Source of the DNA: Cyclobacterium xiamenense
Lineage (GTDB): Bacteria > Bacteroidota > Bacteroidia > Cytophagales > Cyclobacteriaceae
Length of the DNA: 64,000 bases
Assembly (NCBI RefSeq): GCF_009467825.1
Contig: NZ_WIOK01000001.1
Location: 124,001 to 188,000 of the forward strand
Reading direction: 5' to 3'
Positions 44,827 to 54,177 of this stretch are shown here, in pieces. Position 1 is the first letter of the stretch, and each line of letters begins with the position of its first letter. A program made the translations under genes and the position numbers. The notes beneath the pieces are model-generated. The model searched no databases, was not told the origin of the DNA, and saw only the letters and a list, made by a program, of their open reading frames with translations.

Positions 44827-45360
44827 ATGAAAAGACTGCTTCCGTTATCGATTTTCAGTTTGATGGTGTTGTTTGGTTGTGATCCAGCGGAAGAAACGCC
44901 GGAGCAGCCCAAACTGTCGGGCGGCGTTTGGAACCTGGAAGCGGCCAGCGTACAGGCTTCGGGCAGTGCCATGCTGCCGGGCTCCCCGGTAGCGATCCCC
45001 GTATCCCTTACCGGTACCGGCGAACAGTACCAGATGAGCGTGACATTCGGTGAAGACCCCAAATCGGTAGTAGCAGAAGGGGGCTTCGTTTTTTTGGTAG
45101 AAGCAAGCGCTGCAGGCATTCCCGTACGTAGCGAGCGGTTTCCCATACAAGGAAACGAGCGTTTTACCGGAAATTGGGAGCTAAAGGATGGACAGCTACT
45201 GATGGAAGATTTGGACGACTCGTTTGTCATGGATGTGCTTGAATTCACGCCAAACCGGCTTCGCGTAGCCACTGTGCCGGATGCTTCCGATTTTGAGGAG
45301 TTCGATTTCGAAGGGGTGACGGTAGGTGAAGCTCGTGCAGAATTTCTGTTGATCCGCTAG
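44827..45360 (+). CDS. Hypothetical lipoprotein
   Basis: 177 residues. Lipobox LFGC near residue 18 is followed by DPAEETPEQ, an acidic stretch typical of surface-directed Bacteroidota lipoproteins. The body is beta-rich (GGVWNLEAASVQASG, YQMSVTFGEDPKSV, FTGNWELKDGQLLMEDL) in the manner of lipocalin-like stress or copper-type domains, but I recognise no family. It is tightly linked to der. Confidence 0.75.
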   Translation: MKRLLPLSIFSLMVLFGCDPAEETPEQPKLSGGVWNLEAASVQASGSAMLPGSPVAIPVSLTGTGEQYQMSVTFGEDPKSVVAEGGFVFLVEASAAGIPVRSERFPIQGNERFTGNWELKDGQLLMEDLDDSFVMDVLEFTPNRLRVATVPDASDFEEFDFEGVTVGEARAEFLLIR

Positions 45361-45449
45361 AAAACCCGATCGCACTGCATTGGAAACGGTCGTTTTTATT
45401 TGGAAAACACATCGGCTGTTGTTAGCGGCGGGTTGCGCATGGATTGCCC

Positions 45450-46097
45450 TTACCGTTTTCCTTCGTAGGGAATGTAAACAACCTTCTTTGTAGAAAAATA
45501 GGGTTCGGTGAAATAATCTTCCAGAAAGAAGGACACATAACTCAGCTGCAAGGCTTCCAATTCTTCGTCTACCTCGCCTCCTTTAAGGTAAAAAACGCCG
45601 TTTTGGAAATCCTTGTGCAGGTCTTCCTTTCGGAATTTACGCTGAACCCAGGGGTAAAATTTTTCCATTTGGGTAACTGCCCTGCTGACGATAAAGTGAT
45701 AGGTACGGTTTAAGTTTTCCGCCCGTGCTTGCTGCGCTTCCACGTTTTTTAATCCCAATTGCCGGACCACGTCCTTGACCACGGCTATTTTTTTTCCGAT
45801 GGAATCCACCAGGTGGAAGTGCACTTCGGGAAACAAGATGGCCAGGGGAATCCCGGGAAATCCTCCTCCCGTGCCAATATCCAGTACCTTGCTGCCGCCA
45901 GGAAAATCAATTACCCGGGCAATTCCCAGGGAATGCAACACGTGGTGAACGTAAAAATGCTCCATGTCCTTTCTGCTGATCACATTGATCTTGCTGTTCC
46001 AGTCCTGGTAAAGGTCCCCCAGGCGTGCAAACTGCTCGATCTGAAGGGGACTAAGGTTTGGGAAATAGGATTGAATCAGGGTATGGTCGGGGTTCAT
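45450..46097 (-). CDS. rsmG: 16S rRNA (guanine-N7) methyltransferase RsmG
   Basis: 215 residues. VLDIGTGGGFPGIPLAILFP is the SAM motif, and RAENLNRTYHFIVSRAVTQM the region around the catalytic site. Methylates G527 (E. coli numbering) in 16S rRNA. Last gene of a three-gene run: glycosyltransferase, sigma factor, rsmG. Confidence 0.96.
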   Translation of the reverse strand: MNPDHTLIQSYFPNLSPLQIEQFARLGDLYQDWNSKINVISRKDMEHFYVHHVLHSLGIARVIDFPGGSKVLDIGTGGGFPGIPLAILFPEVHFHLVDSIGKKIAVVKDVVRQLGLKNVEAQQARAENLNRTYHFIVSRAVTQMEKFYPWVQRKFRKEDLHKDFQNGVFYLKGGEVDEELEALQLSYVSFFLEDYFTEPYFSTKKVVYIPYEGKR

Positions 46098-46100
46098 GGC

Positions 46101-46712
46101 TTAGATATGCTCGTTTTTGCCTTGAGCGATTTCAAAAAGCAACTCCCGGGACCGGTGCAGCTGGGCTTTTACAGTGCCCAAAGGTTTCCCCAATTCCGCC
46201 GCAATCTCATCGTACGAAAGTTCATCGAAATAACGTAGTTTTACCAATTTGCGGTATTTGGCGGGCAGTTTGGAAACAAAAATCCGCACCATTTCTTTTC
46301 GTTGACTTTTGATGTATTCGTCTTGGGGATTGTTTTCGTCGTCTTCGATATCAATGGTGACCGAGTTGCCGCCATCGTCGGTCATGGTATTGTTCAGGCT
46401 CATGGTTTTGAGCTTCTTTTTCCGGATAAAATCAATGGTATTGTTGGTAGCGATTCGAAATAGCCAGGTACTGAAGGTGTAGTCTTTTTTGAATTTATGC
46501 AGGTTTCGGAATGCCTTGGCAAAAGCTTCCATGGTGAGGTCTTCTGCATCATCCGCATCCCGAATCATTTTCAGAATCATGAAATAAACGGCTTTTTTGT
46601 AGCGTTTCATCAGCGTGGCATAGGCCTGCTGGTCCTTCTCCCTGACGGCCTTGTCGATCAGTTCAAAATCCTCTAGCGCTTTGTCTGAAAATCCTCGTTC
46701 GTTTATTTCCAT
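46101..46712 (-). CDS. RNA polymerase sigma factor, ECF-like sigma-70 family
   Basis: 203 residues. Region 2 reads DAEDLTMEAFAKAFRNLHKF and FSTWLFRIATNNTIDFIRKK; region 4 reads LPAKYRKLVKLRYFDELSYD followed by EIAAELGKPLGTVKAQLHRS. No anti-sigma gene is adjacent, and it overlaps the upstream glycosyltransferase gene by 10 bp and precedes rsmG by 3 bp. This arrangement suggests a generally used sigma factor instead of a TonB-transducer-coupled one. Confidence 0.93.
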   Translation of the reverse strand: MEINERGFSDKALEDFELIDKAVREKDQQAYATLMKRYKKAVYFMILKMIRDADDAEDLTMEAFAKAFRNLHKFKKDYTFSTWLFRIATNNTIDFIRKKKLKTMSLNNTMTDDGGNSVTIDIEDDENNPQDEYIKSQRKEMVRIFVSKLPAKYRKLVKLRYFDELSYDEIAAELGKPLGTVKAQLHRSRELLFEIAQGKNEHI

Positions 46713-47830
46713 TTAACCGTTTTTGACAGGTATCCTTGCATACCCAATACCCAAAAATAAGCCATATACATGACATCGAAAAACAGGGTCCAAACCACTT
46801 TTCCCCTACCTTCCAATTTTTTTCTGGCTTCACCGATGATCACGTATTGTACCATGGCTCTTGCCAAAACAAACCCCAATACCAAGGCAATTGGTTCCCA
46901 GTTACTAGCAACAATAACCAGGCCTGCCCCTGCGGTCCAAAATACCAAATGACTTAACGTATACAGCCCCAGTTTTAGTTTGTCCCTGGTCTGGTAATAT
47001 TTCCCTGCGTGGAAATGCCGCTTTTTTTGGATGAAGTATTCCCGGAAACTGGTCTTTGGTTCGGACACGGTAATGCTCTCCGGGTGGGCCACCACGGCGG
47101 TGTTGGCCGAGGTGGCGTGGCGGTTTACAAATAGGTCGTCGTCTCCTCCTTCGATATGCCAGAGGGATTTAAATGCTTTCTGTTGCATAAAAAAATCTTT
47201 CCGGTAGCAAAGGTTCCTCCCTACCCCCATGAACGGAGACTTCCACTGCCCAAACGAAAAATAATAGATAGCGGTCATCAGGGTTTCAAACTGAATAACT
47301 TTGTTCAGCAAGCCAGGCAAGGCCAGGTAGGAGCCGTGGCCTAAGGCAAACGTTTTGCCCTGGTTACGTATCGGTGCCGACATGCGTTTGATCCAGTTGG
47401 TCGATACAGGCCGGCAATCCGCATCGGTGAGTAAAACGGTATCGTATCGGGATACCTTTATGCCCAGGGTGAGTGCGTATTTTTTGGAAGTCAGGTGGGC
47501 GGGGGTGTAGCGAATGTGTACAGCTCGAAGCCGGGCAAATTGGGCAGAATAAGCGTTTAATAATTCTTCGGACCCGTCCGTGGAACAGTCATTCACCACC
47601 ACGATTTCAAATTCCGGGTAATTTTGCTGCATGAGCAGCGGGATCAGGTCTTTGAGATGGGCGGCTTCGTTTCGGGCGGCAATGACGATGGATACGCCAC
47701 TGCTGTTCAGGTCCAGGTTTTGCTTGTTGCCATCGGTGTAGAAAAAAGCAAACCTCCCAAAGACGATTAGCAAATAGGTAAATTGAAGTCCTGCAGCTAA
47801 AAAAAACAGTCCCCATAAAATCATTTCCAT
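46703..47830 (-). CDS. Membrane glycosyltransferase family 2
   Basis: 375 residues: an N-terminal membrane helix (LWGLFFLAAGLQFTYLLIVF), GT-A domain with VSIVIAARNEAAHL, VVVNDCSTDGSEE, TDADCRP (DxD-type metal site) and GGDDDLFVNR, then two or three C-terminal helices. Polymerises or attaches sugars at the inner membrane. Substrate unknown. Confidence 0.9.
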   Translation of the reverse strand: MEMILWGLFFLAAGLQFTYLLIVFGRFAFFYTDGNKQNLDLNSSGVSIVIAARNEAAHLKDLIPLLMQQNYPEFEIVVVNDCSTDGSEELLNAYSAQFARLRAVHIRYTPAHLTSKKYALTLGIKVSRYDTVLLTDADCRPVSTNWIKRMSAPIRNQGKTFALGHGSYLALPGLLNKVIQFETLMTAIYYFSFGQWKSPFMGVGRNLCYRKDFFMQQKAFKSLWHIEGGDDDLFVNRHATSANTAVVAHPESITVSEPKTSFREYFIQKKRHFHAGKYYQTRDKLKLGLYTLSHLVFWTAGAGLVIVASNWEPIALVLGFVLARAMVQYVIIGEARKKLEGRGKVVWTLFFDVMYMAYFWVLGMQGYLSKTVKWK

Positions 47831-47896
47831 AGTGTTCCGCTTTGAAGGCAGCGTAAGATTAAATCAAAAATTTCGTTTCTTTTGTAGAAATGCACC

Positions 47897-47904
47897 TATT
47901 TTTG
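47897..47904 (+). promoter_or_regulatory. Candidate -7 element of tgt
   Basis: TATTTTTG fits TAnnTTTG, about 40-49 bp before the likely starts at 47944/47953, and makes the longer reading from 47890 unlikely. Confidence 0.4.
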
Positions 47905-47952
47905 TGCCTAAATATACGGAGTAAATGGGGGATTTTTCAACGAATGCCAGGA

Positions 47953-49083
47953 ATGAAATTTAAACTTCTAGAGAAGGATCAGGACAGCAAAGCCAGGGCA
48001 GGCGTTCTACATACAGACCATGGGGAGATCGAAACCCCGATCTTTATGCCGGTGGGTACCGCCGGGACGGTAAAAGCCGTGCATCAGCGGGAGCTTACCT
48101 ACGACGTGAAAGCGCAGATTATACTTGGCAATACGTACCACTTGTACCTGCGGCCTGGCCTCGAGGTGCTGGAGGCCGCGGGAGGATTGCATAAATTTAT
48201 GGGCTGGTCGGCCCCCATTCTGACCGATAGTGGCGGCTACCAGGTATTTTCCCTGGCCGAAAGCCGGAAAATATCTGAAGAGGGAGTGGTGTTTCAATCC
48301 CATATCGATGGTTCCAGGCACCATTTCACTCCCGAATCGGTGATGGACATACAGCGTAGTATCGGTGCAGATATCGTCATGGCATTTGATGAGTGTACGC
48401 CCTATCCCTGTGAGCGGAGCTACGCCAAAACTTCCATGGATCTCACGCATCGATGGCTGGGACGCTGCATGCAGCGCTTCGATGCCACCGAAGGAAAGTA
48501 CGGGTACCAGCAGGCGCTGTTTCCCATTGTGCAGGGAAGTACCTATAAAGACTTGCGCCAGGATGCAGCCCGGTTCGTAGCCGATCAGGATAGGGAGGGA
48601 AATGCCATCGGTGGTTTGTCGGTTGGCGAGCCGGCCGAATTGATGTACGAAATGACCGACCTGGTCACGGACCTATTGCCGGCAGACAAACCGAGGTACC
48701 TGATGGGTGTCGGTACGCCGGCCAATATTTTGGAGGCGATTGCACTGGGGATTGATATGTTCGATTGCGTGATGCCCACCCGGAATGCGAGAAACGGCAT
48801 GTTGTTTACCTCGGAAGGCATTGTCAATATTCGGAACGAAAAATGGAAAATGGATTTTTCCCCGCTGGATTCGGGGTTTCAGTCCTACGTGAGTAATTTC
48901 TACACCAAAAGCTACCTGCGCCACCTGACCCTCAGCAAAGAAATGCTGGCGGCTCAGATTGCAAGCATTCACAATTTATCCTTTTACCTTTGGCTGACCG
49001 GTCAGGCGAGAGAACGGATCCTTGCCGGAGACTTTTCGTCCTGGAAAACAGAAATGGTGGAAAAAGTAAGCCGGCGCTTGTAA
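47953..49083 (+). CDS. tgt: tRNA-guanine transglycosylase
   Basis: 376 residues from ATG 47953 (47944 also possible). DSGGYQVFSLAESRKISEEG contains the nucleophile region, GGLSVGEP the substrate pocket, and GVGTPANILEAIALGIDMFDCVMPTRNARNG the second catalytic Asp. The usual C-terminal zinc site C-x-C-x2-C...H is not evident as such, although NFYTKSYLRHL corresponds to it; the cysteines are replaced. Exchanges preQ1 for G34 in queuosine tRNAs. Confidence 0.94.
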   Translation: MKFKLLEKDQDSKARAGVLHTDHGEIETPIFMPVGTAGTVKAVHQRELTYDVKAQIILGNTYHLYLRPGLEVLEAAGGLHKFMGWSAPILTDSGGYQVFSLAESRKISEEGVVFQSHIDGSRHHFTPESVMDIQRSIGADIVMAFDECTPYPCERSYAKTSMDLTHRWLGRCMQRFDATEGKYGYQQALFPIVQGSTYKDLRQDAARFVADQDREGNAIGGLSVGEPAELMYEMTDLVTDLLPADKPRYLMGVGTPANILEAIALGIDMFDCVMPTRNARNGMLFTSEGIVNIRNEKWKMDFSPLDSGFQSYVSNFYTKSYLRHLTLSKEMLAAQIASIHNLSFYLWLTGQARERILAGDFSSWKTEMVEKVSRRL

Positions 49084-49136
49084 ACCATGACGGAAATTAT
49101 CCGTCTGTATCGGAAAGACATGAAAGACCCTTTGGT

Positions 49137-50210
49137 ATGAAATTACTGGACAAGCTGATCATCCGGGATTTTCTCAAAACCTACCTATTTGTGGTTTTGA
49201 TGTTGATTCTGATCGTTTTAGTGCTGGACTTTACAGAAAAAAACGACACCTACATCCGGAATAACGTTCCTACCAAAGAGGTACTTCAGTACATGTTGAA
49301 TTACGGTTTGTACCTCAATAACCTGCTCACACCCATTACGGTCTTTATCTCGGTCATTTTTATCACTTCGAAAATGGCCGGAAGAACCGAGATTATTGCG
49401 ATTTTGAGTAGTGGGGTTAGTTTTATTCGGATGTTGGTTCCGTTTTTGTTATCTGCCTGCCTCATCGCGGTGGTTAGTTTTTTTCTTAATGGCTGGGTTC
49501 TTCCGGTAGCCACGGCTGGGGTTTCCGAATTCAAGGTGGAATACCTGGACAAGCAATACCAATCCAACCAACAAAACATTCATATCAAAGTGGCACCCGA
49601 CGTGTACGCGTACATTTCCCGGTACTATACTTCGGTCAATACCGGCCACGATTTTACGCTGGAGCAGATCGATTCGGGAAAGCTGGTATCCAAGTTTTCG
49701 GCGGACCGTATTGTGTGGGATACGACGAAGAACGCCTGGAGCGCAAAAAACTGGAAGCTGCGCGAGTTGCGTGAGATGAAGGAAGAGTGGTCGACAGGCG
49801 AGGAAATGGACACTACCCTGTCCGTCACGCCAAAGGATTTTGACCTACCGCTCAACCATCACGAGACACTTACGCTTCCCGAACTTACCGAACAGATACA
49901 AATCCTGGAAGAACGCGGCGCGGACAACATCAGTTTCTACCGGATCGAAAAATATGTACGCTTCATGTCCCCTTTTGCGGCGATCCTGCTCACGTTCATC
50001 GGGGTGATCGTTTCGGCGAAAAAGACCCGGGGAGGATCCGGGTTTAAAATCGCCCTGGGTTTTCTTTTGGCCTTTGTCTACATCATTCTTTTCCTACTTT
50101 CCCGAACCTTTGCCGAGGCAGGAACGGCCTATCCGGTCTTAGCGGTTTGGATACCAAACATTGTTTTTGGGCTCACGGGACTGGTGCTGTATAAAACTGT
50201 TCCCCGTTAA
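49137..50210 (+). CDS. LptF/LptG family permease
   Basis: 357 residues from ATG 49137, giving MKLLDKLIIRDFLKTYLFVV. Six membrane helices in two groups flank a periplasmic beta-jellyroll (FKVEYLDKQYQSNQ onward). YjgP/YjgQ family, the inner-membrane part of the LPS transporter driven by LptB. Encoded between tgt and an EamA transporter on the same strand. Confidence 0.93.
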   Translation: MKLLDKLIIRDFLKTYLFVVLMLILIVLVLDFTEKNDTYIRNNVPTKEVLQYMLNYGLYLNNLLTPITVFISVIFITSKMAGRTEIIAILSSGVSFIRMLVPFLLSACLIAVVSFFLNGWVLPVATAGVSEFKVEYLDKQYQSNQQNIHIKVAPDVYAYISRYYTSVNTGHDFTLEQIDSGKLVSKFSADRIVWDTTKNAWSAKNWKLRELREMKEEWSTGEEMDTTLSVTPKDFDLPLNHHETLTLPELTEQIQILEERGADNISFYRIEKYVRFMSPFAAILLTFIGVIVSAKKTRGGSGFKIALGFLLAFVYIILFLLSRTFAEAGTAYPVLAVWIPNIVFGLTGLVLYKTVPR

Positions 50211-50211
50211 G

Positions 50212-51129
50212 ATGGATCAGCAGCTGGTAAAAGATTATCTCTGGCTTCACCTCGTCGTTTTCCTGTGGGGCTTCACGGCGGTTCTGGGTGTGCTTATCAG
50301 CCTTCCTCCGGTAGAAATGGTTGCCTATCGGACGCTGTTGGCCGGGCTGGGGCTGGCGATAGTGATTCGATTAAAAGGAAGGGGATTGCGGGTGTCTTTG
50401 CAGGATTTTGTTCGGTTTCTCGGAACCGGCGCGTTGATTGCTATTCATTGGATACTTTTCTTTTGGGCGGCACAGGTGTCTACCATCTCGGTTTGTTTGG
50501 CCGGCATGGCTACCTGCTCCCTTTGGACCGCCTTGATTGAGCCGCTGGCAAACAAGCAACCGGTAAAATGGTACGAAGTGGCCCTGGGATTACTGGTCGT
50601 TGTCGGTTTGCTCATCATATTTAAATTCGAAGGAGGCTATTGGCTGGGCTTGAGCCTGGCGGTGATTTCTGCGGTGGTTGGCGCCGTATTTACGGTGATT
50701 AACGCAAAACTTACCCGTACCCGCAGTTCGTTTATCATCACGTTTTACGAAATGTGCGGGGCCTTTTTGGCTTCCGTTTGCTTTTTGCCGGTATATGCCC
50801 GGTTTATTTCGGATACGGGGATCGCCTGGCTGCCTACTGCATGGGACTGGTTTTGGTTACTGGTGCTTTCTCAGGTGTGTACCGTGGCGGCATTTACCCT
50901 ATCGGTTGCGCTGATGAAACGTCTTTCGGCTTTTTCGATCAATCTGACCATCAATATGGAGCCAGTGTATGGCATCCTGCTCGCCGTTTTGGTGTTTGGG
51001 GAACAGGAAAAAATGACCCCGGAATTTTACCTCGGGACATGCATCATACTGGCCTCAGTGGGCATGTATCCCCTTATTCACTACGCCCTGAAGAAAAAAC
51101 GTGTGCGGCAATTGCGGCGCATACAGTAG
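50212..51129 (+). CDS. EamA/DMT family transporter
   Basis: 305 residues from ATG 50212, one base after the permease stop; a longer reading begins inside that gene. Ten membrane helices in two EamA repeats (LWLHLVVFLWGFTAVLG, ... LTINMEPVYGILLAVLVFGE). Exports or imports an unknown small metabolite. It ends one base from the convergent ispE. Confidence 0.9.
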   Translation: MDQQLVKDYLWLHLVVFLWGFTAVLGVLISLPPVEMVAYRTLLAGLGLAIVIRLKGRGLRVSLQDFVRFLGTGALIAIHWILFFWAAQVSTISVCLAGMATCSLWTALIEPLANKQPVKWYEVALGLLVVVGLLIIFKFEGGYWLGLSLAVISAVVGAVFTVINAKLTRTRSSFIITFYEMCGAFLASVCFLPVYARFISDTGIAWLPTAWDWFWLLVLSQVCTVAAFTLSVALMKRLSAFSINLTINMEPVYGILLAVLVFGEQEKMTPEFYLGTCIILASVGMYPLIHYALKKKRVRQLRRIQ

Positions 51130-51130
51130 C

Positions 51131-51940
51131 TTAGGACAGCTGCTGGGAAAAGCAGAAATAGTCCGAAGGAAAGTTCAGGTTTTTGGGTTCCCCGGCAAAA
51201 AGGCCGACTACTGCCGAGCCCGAGCCGGACATGGCTGCGTACCAGGCACCAGCCAGGTACAGCCGCTCTTTGATGCGGGCAATTTCCGGATGATTGGCGA
51301 AAATACTTTTTTCAAAATCATTGACCAGCTCCTGTTTCCAGGAAGCCGGGTTGGCCAAAACGTCCGCTAGTTTTTTTGTGGCCGGCCCTGGACGGACACC
51401 CGCATAGGCTTCTGCCGTACTGACATGAATGCCCGGATGGACCAAAAACAACCAATTACCTGCCAGGCTTACTGCCACTTCTTCGAGCATTTCTCCTCTT
51501 CCACGCGCCAGTTGGGGGTTGTTCCGAATAAAAAAAGGGCAATCGCTGCCCAATTTCCCGGCATATTCCGCTAGTTTTTGATCGCTCAATGCCAAATCGA
51601 ACATATGGTTGAGTGTCTGCAATGCAAAGGCAGCATCGGATGAGCCACCACCGAGTCCGGCACCTATAGGAATGTGTTTGTGCAAATGAACGGCGACGGG
51701 AGAAACTTCGGGAAAATCGTTGGCAAGCAGTTGGTATGCCCGTAAAATCAGGTTGTCTGCCTCCGCTCCGGGGATTGCATTGCCGCTGCTGGAATAGGTA
51801 AGCGCAGGGGATGGGATAATTTCCAGGGCATCGGTGAGAGGTATGGGGTAGAGACAACTCTCGATCTCGTGAAACCCGTCGCTCCGTTTTCCGAGGATGT
51901 GAAGGCCCAGATTGATTTTTGCATTTGGAAAAGTGATCAT
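51131..51940 (-). CDS. ispE: 4-(cytidine 5'-diphospho)-2-C-methyl-D-erythritol kinase
   Basis: 269 residues from the ATG at 51940; a longer in-frame reading lacks family similarity in its first 50 residues. FPNAKINLGLHILGKRSDGFHEIES is the N-terminus with catalytic Lys, PIGAGLGGGSSDAAF the GHMP ATP loop with catalytic Asp region, and AAMSGSGSAVVGLF the C-terminal GHMP motif. Fourth step of the MEP isoprenoid pathway. Confidence 0.96.
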   Translation of the reverse strand: MITFPNAKINLGLHILGKRSDGFHEIESCLYPIPLTDALEIIPSPALTYSSSGNAIPGAEADNLILRAYQLLANDFPEVSPVAVHLHKHIPIGAGLGGGSSDAAFALQTLNHMFDLALSDQKLAEYAGKLGSDCPFFIRNNPQLARGRGEMLEEVAVSLAGNWLFLVHPGIHVSTAEAYAGVRPGPATKKLADVLANPASWKQELVNDFEKSIFANHPEIARIKERLYLAGAWYAAMSGSGSAVVGLFAGEPKNLNFPSDYFCFSQQLS

Positions 51941-52245
51941 GTTAGGATGGCTTTTGTTTTCAAAAGTAAAAGAAAGCGCGGGAATAGCACCCATGCGTCG
52001 GCGAATTAACGAAACTGAAAATCCGTAATCGAAGGCAGAATGCCAGACCGGGGCGATAAGGAAGGGGGTTTTCGACAAAAAAATTAACAATAATTTGCAT
52101 CAGAATAATATTTTGAAATTTTTTCCAATGTTAAAATTTAAAAAATAAAATTTCTCATTTAATATAATAATAAACTATAATTTCTAGTTTTATTTCAATT
52201 GCATAATTTTCTTGTTTTGTTCAAATTAAAAAAAGAAATAAAATA
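51941..52245. other. AT-rich intergenic region before the ilv-leu operon
   Basis: 305 bp, very AT-rich after about 52080. It must contain the ispE promoter on the minus strand; no gene or clear hairpin is seen. Confidence 0.5.
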
Positions 52246-52276
52246 TTGTAAGTATGGAATAAGGGTTTTAATATTG
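52246..52276 (+). promoter_or_regulatory. Candidate promoter of the ilv-leu operon
   Basis: TTG (52246-52248), 20 nt, then TAATATTG (52269-52276), one mismatch from TAnnTTTG. Transcription would begin near 52283, about 45 nt before the leader peptide start. Confidence 0.5.
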
Positions 52277-52328
52277 CATTATAAATACATGTCAAAAAGA
52301 AAACAAACCCATTTCGGGTGATAAAAAT

Positions 52329-52376
52329 ATGTTTCTACTAGTCAGCGTGGTCGTCCTTATCGTCATTATCATCTAG
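52329..52376 (+). CDS. Branched-chain amino-acid leader peptide
   Basis: A 15-residue ORF ending in TAG encodes MFLLVSVVVLIVIII: three Leu, five Val and four Ile codons out of fifteen. This is the composition of ilv attenuator leader peptides such as IlvL/IvbL of enterobacteria, though there is no need for sequence homology. An A-rich tract precedes the ATG, as usual for start sites in this phylum. Ribosome stalling at these codons when charged tRNAs are scarce would expose the downstream antiterminator. It is 113 bp upstream of ilvD and far too short to be a structural protein of the operon. Confidence 0.82.
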   Translation: MFLLVSVVVLIVIII

Positions 52377-52433
52377 TACAGGATGAAGCGCTGATCTATT
52401 TACACGATAGAAAAATTCAATAAAGTGCTTCAT
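52341..52433 (+). promoter_or_regulatory. Attenuator alternative helices (regions 1, 2, 3)
   Basis: Region 1, GTCAGCGT (52341-52348), lies inside the leader ORF and can pair with region 2, GCGCTGAT (52388-52395). Region 2, ATGAAGCGCT (52383-52392), can instead pair over 10 bases, one G-U, with region 3, AGTGCTTCAT (52424-52433). Region 3 is also the left arm of the terminator, so 2:3 and 3:4 exclude each other. Region 2 starts six bases after the leader stop codon, where a terminating ribosome would mask it. This is the geometry of leader-peptide attenuation. Confidence 0.75.
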
Positions 52434-52454
52434 TTGAGTGAAGCACTTTTTTTT
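52422..52454 (+). terminator. Attenuator terminator hairpin (3:4)
   Basis: Perfect 11-bp stem AAAGTGCTTCA (52422-52432) / TGAAGCACTTT (52439-52449), loop TTTGAG, with eight T at 52447-52454. It lies between the leader peptide and ilvD, so it would stop transcription of the whole operon unless the antiterminator forms. Confidence 0.88.
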
Positions 52455-52489
52455 ATAAGCCAGTCCTTAAAAAAAACCGATAGAAACTA

Positions 52490-54172
52490 ATGAGTAATTC
52501 GAAGAAACACAGTTGGGAGGTAAGTGATAATCAGGAAAATCCTGCTTCCATGGCCATGTTGTATGCCACAGGTCTTTCAGACGAGAAAATGAAGCAACCG
52601 TTTGTGGGAGTGGCTAGCTGTGGGTACGAAAGCAATCCCTGCAACATGCACCTCAACGACTTTGCCAGAGCCATCAAGGCCTCTACTGTGGAAGCGAATC
52701 TTACGGGAATGGTTTTCAATACCATCGGGATTAGTGACGGGATTTCGATGGGTACTGCGGGCATGCGCTATAGCTTACCCTCGCGGGAAATCATCGCGGA
52801 CTCCATCGAATCTTTCATTTTGGGGCATGCATTCGACGGAGTGATTGCCGTTGCCGGTTGCGACAAAAACATGCCCGGAGCGGTTATGGGGATGTTGCGG
52901 GTCAACCGCCCCAGCATCATGGTATATGGCGGGACGATCCGTTCCGGCAAATACAAGGGGGAGAAGCTGAACATTGTATCGGCCTTTGAGGCCTATGGAA
53001 AGCGTATCAAAAACGAAATTAATGACGAGGATTACATGGGCGTGATCAAAAACGCCTGTCCGGGTGCCGGTGCCTGCGGAGGGATGTATACCGCAAATAC
53101 CATGTCTTCGGCAATCGAGGCAATGGGTTTGTCTCTTCCTTACAGCGCTTCCAACCCGGCTACCTCTCCGGAAAAGGCGGCAGAATGTGAAGCTGCCGGA
53201 ACCTTTATTGCAAACCTACTGGCCATGGACCTCAAGCCGAAGGATATCCTTACAAGAAAAAGTATGGAAAATGCGGTAAGGGTGGTCGTTGCTTTGGCTG
53301 GGAGTACCAATGCGGTACTTCATTTATTGGCCATCGCCCGTACGGCTGGCATCGATTTTGGACTGGAGGATTTAAAACAAATCAATGCAACCACGCCGGT
53401 GCTGGGGGATTTCAAACCTAGTGGCAAGTACCTGATGGAAGACCTGCACGAACAGGGAGGGCTTCCGGCATTTATGAAATACATGCTAGACAACGGTATG
53501 CTCCATGGCGATTGCATGACGGTTACGGGAAAGACCGTTGCCGAAAACCTTGCCAATGTTACCCCAGTGAAAGCGGAACGCGGAAACGTCATACACCCGC
53601 TGGAGGATCCAATCAAAGCGACGGGGCATTTGTGTGTATTGAAAGGGAACCTGGCACCGGAAGGATCCGTTGCTAAAATCTCTGGAAAGGAAGGGATTTC
53701 GTTTACCGGCCCTGCGAAGGTATTTAATTCCGAGCAGGAGGCCAACGACGCTATGAAAAATCAGGAGATTCAGAAGGGGGACGTGGTAGTAATCCGGTAC
53801 GTAGGTCCCAAAGGAGGACCGGGTATGCCGGAGATGTTAAAACCCACCTCCATTATTATCGGTTCGGGTATGGGAGCGGATGTGGCTTTGATTACGGATG
53901 GCCGCTTTTCCGGAGGTACGCACGGTTTTGTCGTCGGCCACGTCACGCCTGAGGCCTATTTGGGTGGCCCCATCGGTCTGTTGCAAAATGGGGACGTGGT
54001 CACTATCAATGCCGAAACGCTGGAAATCAGCTGCAACGTCTCGGAAGAGACCTTTGCAGAGCGAAAGAAAACCTGGGTAAACAAAGACTTGAGCCATCTA
54101 AATGGTACCTTGAAAAAATATTCACAGTTAGTTTCCACTGCATCTGAAGGATGCGTGACAGATAAAAGTTAA
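52490..54172 (+). CDS. ilvD: Dihydroxy-acid dehydratase
   Basis: 560 residues. Iron-sulfur cysteines occur in [13 protein letters not shown] and [21 protein letters not shown]-terminal signatures include [17 protein letters not shown] and [18 protein letters not shown]. Converts dihydroxy-isovalerate and -methylvalerate to the 2-oxo acids. First structural gene of the operon, 36 bp after the attenuator U-tract. Confidence 0.98.
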   Translation: MSNSKKHSWEVSDNQENPASMAMLYATGLSDEKMKQPFVGVASCGYESNPCNMHLNDFARAIKASTVEANLTGMVFNTIGISDGISMGTAGMRYSLPSREIIADSIESFILGHAFDGVIAVAGCDKNMPGAVMGMLRVNRPSIMVYGGTIRSGKYKGEKLNIVSAFEAYGKRIKNEINDEDYMGVIKNACPGAGACGGMYTANTMSSAIEAMGLSLPYSASNPATSPEKAAECEAAGTFIANLLAMDLKPKDILTRKSMENAVRVVVALAGSTNAVLHLLAIARTAGIDFGLEDLKQINATTPVLGDFKPSGKYLMEDLHEQGGLPAFMKYMLDNGMLHGDCMTVTGKTVAENLANVTPVKAERGNVIHPLEDPIKATGHLCVLKGNLAPEGSVAKISGKEGISFTGPAKVFNSEQEANDAMKNQEIQKGDVVVIRYVGPKGGPGMPEMLKPTSIIIGSGMGADVALITDGRFSGGTHGFVVGHVTPEAYLGGPIGLLQNGDVVTINAETLEISCNVSEETFAERKKTWVNKDLSHLNGTLKKYSQLVSTASEGCVTDKS

Positions 54173-54177
54173 CCACT

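Noticed and set aside
52289-52321. A 10-codon ORF (MSKRKQTHFG) just before the ilv leader peptide
   Set aside because: No branched-chain codons and not in frame with the leader; its presence is probably chance.
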